Assembly: GCA_035532215.1 (NCBI GenBank)
Contig: DATKRK010000218.1
Span: forward strand, 1-18,012
Reading direction: 5' to 3'
DNA from: JAICIG01 sp035532215
GTDB lineage: Bacteria; Planctomycetota; Planctomycetia; Pirellulales; JAICIG01
DNA: 18,012 nt
The notes under the pieces are model-generated. The model was not told the DNA's origin. It ran no database searches and saw only the letters and a list, made by a program, of their open reading frames with translations. Numbering within the stretch: position 1 is the first letter of the stretch; the number at the start of each line of letters is the position of its first letter. The translations under genes were made by a program, and so were the position numbers. Below, piece by piece: positions 7,171 through 13,718 of the stretch.

Positions 7171-7354
7171 TGTAGCCCAGGCATTTATGCCTGGGACTTT
7201 TGTTTTTTATGTAGCCCAGGCATTTATGCCTGGGACCGGCTGTTATTCCCCACCGATTGGCGCCTCGCGGGCCGCTAAAAGCGGCCCGCGAGGCGCCAAT
7301 CGGAAAAAGGGGCGCGCGGCACGAATTCCCAGGCATAAATGCCTGGGCTATTTA
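7171..7354. repeat. Composite cluster: three copies of a CCCAGGCAT palindrome around a long hairpin
   Basis: A 20-bp near-perfect palindrome, CCCAGGCAT-TT-ATGCCTGGG, occurs at 7176-7195 and again at 7215-7234 in the same orientation, each preceded by a T-run and ATGTAG. A third copy at 7328-7347 is inverted, recognisable from its flanking TAG. Between copies two and three lies the separate long hairpin at 7253-7303. The cluster fills most of the 261-bp gap between ctaC and ctaD and is not coding; its apparent translation (HKCLGY) is an artefact often seen as spurious small ORFs. It resembles REP/BIME-type clusters. Its effect on ctaD expression is unknown. Confidence 0.85.
7253..7303. repeat. 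Perfect 24-bp inverted repeat with 3-base loop
   Basis: The left arm at 7253-7276 starts CCGATTGGCGCC and the right arm at 7280-7303 is its exact reverse complement; only AAA separates them. In RNA this would be a very stable 24-bp stem within the ctaC-ctaD spacer. There is no T-run after it in the operon direction (TGGGGAATAAC), so it is not a classical terminator; it could attenuate transcription or protect the 3' end of the ctaC mRNA. The perfect arms suggest recent arrival, as a repeat or a miniature element. Confidence 0.85.
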
Positions 7355-7410
7355 AAAAGTTGGTTGCGTTATTCAGGAGCCCGGCGATTCCAGCATTCAT
7401 CAATCTGCAG

Positions 7411-8427
7411 CTATTCCAACGTCAACAAATAAAGCACAATCTGCTCGCGCTCGGCATCGCTCAGTTTGAAGTCGGGCATCAGGCAGCCCGACTTGATCGA
7501 CTGCGGATCGCGCACCCAGCGATCGAGGTTTTCGCGATTGTTTTCCAGAATGCCCGAGGCGAGCGTCTTGCGGCTCATCAGGTGCGTCAAGTCGGGAGCG
7601 TAAGTCCCCTGCGCCGGCGTGCCGCGTACGCGGTGGCAATTGACGCAAGATTGAGCGAGAAACACATCGCGGGCCGCGCGGACTTGCGGCGCATCGGCGG
7701 CCGGTCGCGCTTCGCGTTCGAGCCAGCGCTCGAAATCCGCGGGCTCTTCGACGACCAGCCGCAGCAGCATGCCGGCGTGTTGCGTGCCGCAGTATTCGGC
7801 GCATTGGCCGACGTGCAGCCCCGTCTCGCGAGTTTCCAGCCACATCTCGTTCGTGTGGCCGGGAATCAGATCGGTCTTTCCGGCCAGGCGCGGAACCCAA
7901 AAGCTATGGCAGACGTCGGCCGATTCCAGTCGCAAATAGACGCGCCGCGCGGCGCCCTCGGCGCTGGCCGGCAAGTGCAGCTCGTTGGCGGTGATGAAAT
8001 CGAGCTTGCGGCCGTCGTAATACTCGTAGCGATACTCCCACCACCATTGGCGGCCGACGACCGTGACGAACAGCGTCTGGTCGCCGGCTTGCGGCTTGGG
8101 CGGATCGACTTCCACTTCCCAGAGCGTGCGCGTGATCGCCAGCACCAGGAAGAACACGATCAAGGCCGGCGCGGCGGTCCAGGCGATTTCGATCGACTTG
8201 CTGCCATAAACTTGGGGCGGCTCGGCCGTATCCTCGCCGCGGCGGCGGCGGAAGCGAAACACCGAATAGAACAGGATGCCTTCGACGACCAGGAAGATCA
8301 GCCCGGAGACGGCCAGGACGAGAATCGACAGATTACTAATGGACTCGGCCGCCGGAGAGGCCGAATCGAAGATCGAAGGACTGTCGCCCGCGGATCCGCC
8401 GTTTGCGAGCAGCGTGAAGAAATCCAT
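7411..8427 (-). CDS. ctaC: Cytochrome c oxidase subunit II with C-terminal cytochrome c (caa3 type)
   Basis: This 338-residue protein takes electrons into the oxidase. Two helices (about 32-56 and 82-100) are followed by a periplasmic cupredoxin domain with VVGRQWWWEYRY (124-135) and the complete CuA set H174, C209, E211, C213, H217 and M220. A fused cytochrome c domain follows with CVNCH (261-265) and M317 in CLMPDF as the likely sixth ligand. The fusion defines a caa3-type enzyme. No cleavable signal peptide or lipobox is evident. The ATG at 8427 has GGAG at good spacing. It is the first gene of the operon, under the promoter-like site at 8476-8503. Confidence 0.95.
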   Translation of the reverse strand: MDFFTLLANGGSAGDSPSIFDSASPAAESISNLSILVLAVSGLIFLVVEGILFYSVFRFRRRRGEDTAEPPQVYGSKSIEIAWTAAPALIVFFLVLAITRTLWEVEVDPPKPQAGDQTLFVTVVGRQWWWEYRYEYYDGRKLDFITANELHLPASAEGAARRVYLRLESADVCHSFWVPRLAGKTDLIPGHTNEMWLETRETGLHVGQCAEYCGTQHAGMLLRLVVEEPADFERWLEREARPAADAPQVRAARDVFLAQSCVNCHRVRGTPAQGTYAPDLTHLMSRKTLASGILENNRENLDRWVRDPQSIKSGCLMPDFKLSDAEREQIVLYLLTLE

Positions 8428-8475
8428 TTCGACTCCATGCCCTGGGACGTCGGGCGATGCACCCGTCGCCTGCCG

Positions 8476-8503
8476 ATTCTAACGTGTCGCGGAAAATCGG
8501 CAA
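8476..8503 (-). promoter_or_regulatory. Sigma70-like promoter for the respiratory operon
   Basis: On the minus strand TTGCCG (8503-8498) and TAGAAT (8481-8476) stand 16 bases apart, close to the housekeeping consensus TTGACA/TATAAT. A start near 8469 would give a leader of about 40 bases before ctaC. The surrounding 176-bp spacer is shared with the divergent hydrolase gene. No clear operator was seen. The match is by eye only. Confidence 0.5.
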
Positions 8504-8603
8504 CCGGTCATGTCCGCCGAACGCGTGCAATCGGTCCTCGGGCAGTGAATAATACAGCCGCAAAGCCGCTTGATGGCGACGACGCGCTTCTAGGACCTTA
8601 TCG

Positions 8604-10496
8604 ATGGAGATCGCACCGATGCCGCTACTGCCAGTTCGATTGCGTTGGCCCTTTGTTTTCCTTTTGCTGCTTTCCTCCGCCCGCACTGCCCGGGCTCAAG
8701 GGATTGAGTACGTCAAAGCGAACTACACGAAGTACGAATATCGCATTCCGATGCGCGACGGAAAAAAGCTATTCACCACGGTCTACGCGCCGAAGGACGA
8801 CTCGCAAACCTACCCGATTCTGCTGACCCGCACGCCCTACAGCGCCGGACCCTACGGCGCCGACCAGTACAAGGGCGACCTGGGGCCTTCGCCGCTGTTC
8901 GGCAAAGAGGGCTATATCTTCGCCTATCAGGACGTGCGCGGAAGGTGGATGTCGGAGGGGGAGTTCGTCAACATGCGGCCCTATCTGCCGACCAAGGACG
9001 GCCCGGCCGACATCGACGAAAGTTCCGATACGTGGGATACGATCGAATGGCTCACGCGGCACGTGCCGAACCACAACGGCAAGGTCGGCCAATGGGGCAT
9101 TTCTTATCCAGGCTTCTACACGGCGGCCGGCATGATCGACGCGCACCCGGCGCTCAAAGCATCTTCGCCGCAGGCGCCGGTGACCGATTGGTTCGTGGGC
9201 GACGACTGGCATCATAATGGGGCCTTGTTTCTGACGCACATGTTCAATTTCATGTCGAAGTTCGGCCATCCGCGGCCCGAGCCGACCAAGAAGTTCCGCC
9301 CGCAATTCGACCACGACACGCCCGACGGCTACGACTTCTTCTTTCGCCTGGGCACGCTGGCCGAAGCGAACCCGAAATTCTTCAAAGACCAGGTGGCCTT
9401 CTGGAACGAGGCCATGCAGCACGGCACGTACGACGATTTCTGGAAGGCCCGCAATCTGCGGCCGCATCTGAAGAACATCCGCCCGGCCGTGATGACGGTC
9501 GGCGGCTGGTTCGACGCCGAGAACCTGTTCGGCGCGCTCGAAACGTATAAGCAGGTGGAAAATTCGAGCCCGGAGGCGACGAACGTGCTGGTGATGGGCC
9601 CCTGGCGGCACGGCGGCTGGAGCGGCGACGACGGCTCGAAATTCGGCGACGTGCCGTTCAATTCGAAGACGTCGGGCTTTTACCGCGAAAAGATCGAGCT
9701 GCCGTTTTTCGAGTTCCATCTGAAAGGCAAAGGCGAGTGGAAGGCCCCGGAAGCCTGGGTCTTCGAAACAGGCGTGAACCAGTGGCGGCGGCACGAGCGC
9801 TGGCCGCCCGCGTCGGTCCGGCCCAAACCGATCTACTTCCGCGCCGGCGGGCGGCTGTCGTTCGAGGCCCCCGAAGAAACCGATCTGGGGTACGACGAGT
9901 ATCTCAGCGATCCCAATCGGCCGGTTCCGTTCATCGACCAGATCACCGTCGCGATGGCGCCGGAATACATGCTCGCCGATCAGCGTTTCGCCTCGCGCCG
10001 GCCCGACGTGCTGGTCTACCAGACCGACGTGTTGGAAGAGGACGTGACGATCGCCGGTCCGCTCCAGGCGGAATTATTCGTATCGACCAGCGGCGAGGAC
10101 AGCGACTGGATCGTGAAGCTCGTCGACGTCTATCCGGACGACTATCCCGATCCGAACCCCAACCCGAAGGGCGTTCGCATGGGCGGCTATCAGCAGCTCG
10201 TTCGCGGCGACGTGATGCGCGGCAAATTCCGCAACAGCCTCCAGCGGCCGGAACCGTTTATTCCCGGCGAGCCGACGGCGGTCAACTTCACGCTGCAAGA
10301 TTCTTATCACACGTTCCGCAGCGGGCACCGGATCATGCTGCAAGTGCAGAGCACCTGGTTTCCGCTGGTCGATCGGAATCCGCAGAAATTCGTCGACATT
10401 TACAAGGCCCGGCCCGGCGATTTCCAGAAAGCCGTCGAGCGGCTTTATCGCTCGGGGAAGCTCGCATCGCGCGTGAGTTTGCCGATTCTGCCCTAA
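8604..10496 (+). CDS. Exported alpha-amino-acid ester hydrolase-like enzyme (CocE/NonD, S15 family)
   Basis: The 630-residue protein has a signal peptide (hydrophobic run about 16-24, cleavage near ARAQG at 31-33), then an alpha/beta-hydrolase with a C-terminal jelly-roll, the layout of CocE and X-Pro dipeptidyl peptidases. The catalytic triad is S167 (GISYPG), D304 (GGWFD) and H336 (GPWRHG); Y79 in RTPYS is the expected oxyanion residue. GDDWHHNGA (199-207) and E306 resemble the carboxylate cluster by which alpha-amino-acid ester hydrolases hold the substrate amino group. The likely reaction is hydrolysis or transfer of amino-acid esters or amides in the periplasm. AGGA lies before the ATG at 8604; ATG 8619, with GGAG upstream, is also possible. 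It is divergent from ctaC with no evident functional link. Confidence 0.9.
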   Translation: MEIAPMPLLPVRLRWPFVFLLLLSSARTARAQGIEYVKANYTKYEYRIPMRDGKKLFTTVYAPKDDSQTYPILLTRTPYSAGPYGADQYKGDLGPSPLFGKEGYIFAYQDVRGRWMSEGEFVNMRPYLPTKDGPADIDESSDTWDTIEWLTRHVPNHNGKVGQWGISYPGFYTAAGMIDAHPALKASSPQAPVTDWFVGDDWHHNGALFLTHMFNFMSKFGHPRPEPTKKFRPQFDHDTPDGYDFFFRLGTLAEANPKFFKDQVAFWNEAMQHGTYDDFWKARNLRPHLKNIRPAVMTVGGWFDAENLFGALETYKQVENSSPEATNVLVMGPWRHGGWSGDDGSKFGDVPFNSKTSGFYREKIELPFFEFHLKGKGEWKAPEAWVFETGVNQWRRHERWPPASVRPKPIYFRAGGRLSFEAPEETDLGYDEYLSDPNRPVPFIDQITVAMAPEYMLADQRFASRRPDVLVYQTDVLEEDVTIAGPLQAELFVSTSGEDSDWIVKLVDVYPDDYPDPNPNPKGVRMGGYQQLVRGDVMRGKFRNSLQRPEPFIPGEPTAVNFTLQDSYHTFRSGHRIMLQVQSTWFPLVDRNPQKFVDIYKARPGDFQKAVERLYRSGKLASRVSLPILP

Positions 10497-10552
10497 CGAC
10501 GATTCGATCCTGACGTGACTTGACGGGTGGCTGGGGGCTGAGCTTAGGCGAA

Positions 10553-10570
10553 GCCCCAGTTCGCTGGGGC
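10553..10570. terminator. UUCG-loop hairpin between convergent genes
   Basis: GCCCCAG-TTCG-CTGGGGC forms a 7-bp GC-rich stem closed by the very stable TTCG tetraloop. It lies 57 bases past the hydrolase stop and 65 bases from the end of the opposing FixH-like gene, so it could end transcripts from either side. A second stem, GGCAGC/GCTGCC, overlaps its right side (about 10568-10587). There is no T-run, so Rho-independent termination is not assured. Confidence 0.4.
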
Positions 10571-10634
10571 AGCTGCGTTCTGCTGCCGGCCGCCCCGCGG
10601 TGATTGCACTCGTCCATTCGAAGTAGATAAAGCA

Positions 10635-11171
10635 TCAGCGACGTCGTGAAAACCTGGTCGCGACGAACGCGGCCACCACGAGCCACGGCCAGCCGATCCA
10701 CGGCGCGAGGGCCAACCACTGCGGCGGCGGTTCGGCGACGTGGGCTTCGAAGGAGACCGCGACCGGCGAGCGAAGGCCGGTCGCTTCGATGGAGAATTCC
10801 CAGCGGCCGGCCTCGGGCAACTCGAACTCGGCGGCTTGGAACAGTTTATTGGCGGCCTGCTCGGCGGTCGCCCGATGGCGAACGGCCCGGCCATCGCGGC
10901 CGGCGGGCGCCGCGGTGACGAAAATCGCCGCGTCGCGGACGGGGAGCGAAGTTTTCGAGTCTTGCACATACACGCTGACGTCGATTTTCCCGACGCGCAG
11001 CGTCGTCGGCGAAGTGAACACGCTCACGACGCAATCGCCGCAGGGCTGCGAAAGCTGCAACGCCCCGCCATCGCCGCGCGCGGAATTGCCAACGAGGACG
11101 ATGCCGACAACGCCAAGCGCAAGACCGGCTCGCGTTCGGGTTCGCACGGTTGCGGATTGATGTTCAGGCAT
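10635..11171 (-). CDS. FixH/YtkA-like exported protein with C-terminal anchor
   Basis: The 178-residue product begins with a basic stretch and hydrophobic helix (about 14-28), probably a signal peptide or anchor. A beta-rich extracytoplasmic domain follows, with a VGKIDVSVYVQDSKT segment and a C-x2-C pair at C44/C47 (QPCGDC) that could bind copper. A C-terminal helix (about 155-172) ends in RFSRRR. The fold pattern suits FixH/YtkA-like proteins known near oxidase and copper assembly genes, but similarity is weak and the name is a guess. The start at 11171 was chosen because TGAGGA is upstream and it begins 5 bases after the ctaG-fusion stop; the frame stays open far upstream only as a shadow of that gene. 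Confidence 0.7.
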   Translation of the reverse strand: MPEHQSATVRTRTRAGLALGVVGIVLVGNSARGDGGALQLSQPCGDCVVSVFTSPTTLRVGKIDVSVYVQDSKTSLPVRDAAIFVTAAPAGRDGRAVRHRATAEQAANKLFQAAEFELPEAGRWEFSIEATGLRSPVAVSFEAHVAEPPPQWLALAPWIGWPWLVVAAFVATRFSRRR

Positions 11172-11176
11172 CGTCC

Positions 11177-13606
11177 TCACCCTGGCGGCATCGTGCCGCG
11201 CATGTCCATCGGCTGGAGCAAAATCCAGATACCTGCAAAAAACAGCAGCGAAATCAACGCCGCCCACGGCGCCGCGGTTCGCAACGTCTTTACAACGCTC
11301 GTTGATTCGCTCGCGGCGATGCGATAACTCGCGTACAGCGAAGCGAGCAGGCCGAAATCGAGCGAGAGAAGCTCGGCGTGCAGCAGCCAATCGGCCGCCG
11401 GACGGCAGCAGCCGCAAACCCAACGGGGCTCGCCGGCGATGGTCAAGCCGAGATCGCCGAGGAACCGCTGCGCAACCGGCACGGCGGCGTCGTAGCTGGT
11501 GAAAAAATGAAAGCTGTAATGGGCCAGCCACATGCCGAAGCCGAGCGGAACCAGGGCGTAAGAATATCGGCGGGCCGACTTTAGCCAACCGCTCGGGCCG
11601 CTGCCTCCGCCGCCCAAAGCAGCCGCCGAGCCGATCAAGATCGCCGGCGCCAGAATCAACGCCGCCAGGTAAAAGCCGAGCGTCACGTAGGACGCCGCGA
11701 GCGGCCCCACGAACGATCGCAGTCGATCCAAGGCGTCGACCACCGGCGCGGTCATTCCCGCGGCGTTCGAGAAAGCGCCGAACGTCAACACGAGACAGAG
11801 AGCCGCCCGATCGTTGCGGCCAGCCGAGCGGCCGAGACCATCGTGAGGCGATGGCCGCCACAGCGCGTGGCCGGGCGCCACGGCCAGGATGCCGACGTTC
11901 GCGTGCGGGCAGGCGTGTACGCAATCGAGGCAGAACGTGCAATCCATGTTGCTCGACTTCCGCGGCACGAGCAGTTGCAGTTCGCAGCCCGGCGTGCTCG
12001 CCGCGCCACGAATGCACTCTTTCGTGCGGCACGAGGCGCAGACTTCCGCCTCGCGCACTTTCACTTCCAGCGGCGAAACAAGCGATTGCACGAAATTGAA
12101 CTGCCCGATGGGGCAAAGGTGCTTGCAAAACGAGGCGCCGCGAAACAGCCCGTCGATGGCGAAGGCGGCCGCAAAATAGGCCGCCGCAATCCACGCCGTT
12201 CGCCCAGGGTGATCCCAGAGGCCAAACTCTTCGTAGGTCCAAAAGAAGATCGCCAACAAGCCGATGGCCAGCCATTTGCCGCGCAGCCAGCGCGGCCAAT
12301 TCCAACCGGCCGGCAGCCAGCGGCGGCCGAGGCGCCGGGGCAGCGTGAACGGGCATGCCATGCAGCCGAGGTTGCCCGCCGCCACGAGGCCGATCGCCAG
12401 CAGCCCGCGCCAATGAATCCACGGCAGCACGCCCGCCAGGTTCATCGGACCGAATTCCGGCCCGCGAAGGCCGTCGTAAATCACGGCCGCGGCCAGCAGC
12501 AACGTCAAAGCTTGCAGCGTCCGCCGCCCGTGCGGCCAGCGTAAAAATCGGCCGACGAGCGGCACGCGCAGCAAGTCGAACGCAGCCGCGCTCGGCTTCG
12601 GCTGCGCGCGATGGCGAGGCGCCGCAATCGCTATGCCGCACGCGGGCGCCAACGAGACGCTTGGGCGGCATGTGGGGCGGCCTTCCAGGCCGTCAATGGC
12701 CGGCGGCCTGGAAGGCCGCCCCACGACCAACGCACGTCTCATTCTTAGCCGGGCACTGTATAGCCTCGTCCTTCCGCGTGCCGGTTTCTCGGCCGCGCCG
12801 AACAACTGCCCGACGGCGATCGCAAACAACGGTCCCAAGTAAACCAGGCTGCCCGGCACCCACATCAGTGCGCCGGCCGCCGCCTGATCGGCCAGGGCGC
12901 TCGTGTCGGTCACGCGCGGAACTTGCTCGTAATGCGGATACCAGACCTGTCCGGAAAAGGCCAACAAGGCCGAAAGCACCGTGTTCTGCAAGTCGGCCGC
13001 GATCAAGTAGGGAAACAGCAGCCAGCGCGACCAGCGCGGCCGGCTCGGATAGGGCCGCACGACCGGATACCAGAAGAGCAGGGCCGTCGCCAGAAAGCAG
13101 AAGTGCTCCAGGTAATGCCAGGCGCTGCGCGCAAGCGCAGCTTCGTAGGCCGCCGGCGCGTGCCAACCCCATGTCGCCGCGACGAATGGCCAGATCGCGA
13201 CGCACGGATGCGTCAATCGCGCGAACCAGCGCCGCAGCCACGCGGCGCGCAGCACGGGCGCCGCCCACTCGCGGCGGATCGAATGCGGCAAGCCGCGCAG
13301 CAGGGGAAACAACGGGGCGCCGAGCCAGAGCAAAGGAGGCGCGACCATCATCAACAGCAGGTGCTGCAGCATGTGGACCTGCAACAGCAAGCCCGCGAAC
13401 GGTTCGATGGGCGACGCCAACGCCAGGAAGATCGAAGCCAGCCCGCCCAGGAACGCCGCCAGGCGGCCGGCATGCCAGCGCTCGGGTTCGCGCCCGCGCA
13501 GCGCCAGCCAGCCGCGCAGATAGACGGCCGCCGTCGCAACGAGGGCCGCGACCAACCACGGCTCCGACGGCCACGAGCGCAGAAATGCTTCGAAGGTCGC
13601 ACTCAT
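11177..13606 (-). CDS. ctaG: CtaG oxidase-assembly domain fused to membrane polyferredoxin
   Basis: The 809-residue protein joins two families. Residues 1-275 are a CtaG (caa3-type) copper-assembly domain with about seven helices and paired histidines HMLQH (78-82) and HYLEH (164-168). Residues 345-800 are a membrane ferredoxin of the NapH/NosR/CcoG kind: C415-x2-C418-P, C494-x3-C498-P, an incomplete cluster set C523, C526, C531, C541, and the full C556-x2-C559-x2-C562-x3-C566-P. A late CGCC (731-734) and a methionine-rich tail (QPMDMRGTM, 799-807) may handle copper. CcoG is known to reduce Cu(II) for oxidase assembly, so this fusion may reduce and deliver copper for CuB in one chain; that is inference. 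The linker (about 276-340) contains a translated palindromic repeat. The start has GAAGGA upstream at somewhat long spacing. Confidence 0.85.
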   Translation of the reverse strand: MSATFEAFLRSWPSEPWLVAALVATAAVYLRGWLALRGREPERWHAGRLAAFLGGLASIFLALASPIEPFAGLLLQVHMLQHLLLMMVAPPLLWLGAPLFPLLRGLPHSIRREWAAPVLRAAWLRRWFARLTHPCVAIWPFVAATWGWHAPAAYEAALARSAWHYLEHFCFLATALLFWYPVVRPYPSRPRWSRWLLFPYLIAADLQNTVLSALLAFSGQVWYPHYEQVPRVTDTSALADQAAAGALMWVPGSLVYLGPLFAIAVGQLFGAAEKPARGRTRLYSARLRMRRALVVGRPSRPPAIDGLEGRPTCRPSVSLAPACGIAIAAPRHRAQPKPSAAAFDLLRVPLVGRFLRWPHGRRTLQALTLLLAAAVIYDGLRGPEFGPMNLAGVLPWIHWRGLLAIGLVAAGNLGCMACPFTLPRRLGRRWLPAGWNWPRWLRGKWLAIGLLAIFFWTYEEFGLWDHPGRTAWIAAAYFAAAFAIDGLFRGASFCKHLCPIGQFNFVQSLVSPLEVKVREAEVCASCRTKECIRGAASTPGCELQLLVPRKSSNMDCTFCLDCVHACPHANVGILAVAPGHALWRPSPHDGLGRSAGRNDRAALCLVLTFGAFSNAAGMTAPVVDALDRLRSFVGPLAASYVTLGFYLAALILAPAILIGSAAALGGGGSGPSGWLKSARRYSYALVPLGFGMWLAHYSFHFFTSYDAAVPVAQRFLGDLGLTIAGEPRWVCGCCRPAADWLLHAELLSLDFGLLASLYASYRIAASESTSVVKTLRTAAPWAALISLLFFAGIWILLQPMDMRGTMPPG
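12672..12724. repeat. Perfect 21-bp inverted repeat inside the ctaG fusion
   Basis: The left arm at 12672-12692 begins GTGGGGCGGCC and its exact reverse complement lies at 12704-12724, with an 11-base loop. On the minus strand it is translated as VGRPSRPPAIDGLEGRPT, about residues 295-312 of the CtaG-polyferredoxin protein, exactly between the two domains. Such GGGGCGGCCTTCCAGGCC elements look like the dispersed palindromes elsewhere in this window, which are intergenic. Presence within an ORF in frame is unusual. Confidence 0.85.
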
Positions 13607-13678
13607 GCCATTACGACAGATCCTTCATCAAGGCTGGCGACTGGGGCCTACTTCGTCTTCGGCCAGGAACGACGACCA

Positions 13679-13698
13679 AGGGAATTCTATTATTCCCT
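13679..13698 (-). terminator. Weak hairpin after the YiiX-like gene
   Basis: AGGGAAT, a 6-base loop and ATTCCCT form a 7-bp stem 21 bases past the stop of the 13719-15893 gene and before the ctaG fusion. No T-run follows in the transcribed direction, so it is a poor terminator but the only candidate in the 112-bp gap. If it does not act, the ctaG fusion may be partly transcribed from upstream. Confidence 0.3.
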
Positions 13699-13718
13699 CG
13701 CTTTGTCGGGCCGCAAGC

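Noticed and set aside
7171..7236. Two spaced direct repeats that look like the start of a CRISPR array
   Set aside because: There are only two copies with 39-bp period, each a perfect palindrome with T-runs, and the third copy is inverted. No cas genes are present.
7055..7432. Small open frames repeating HKCLGYIK-like residues
   Set aside because: They are translations of the CCCAGGCAT palindromes on either strand, not genes.
10635..12671. Single 678-residue protein from the FixH-like frame extended upstream
   Set aside because: The upstream part is an out-of-frame copy of the ctaG fusion. The ATG at 11171 has a ribosome site and begins right after that gene's stop.
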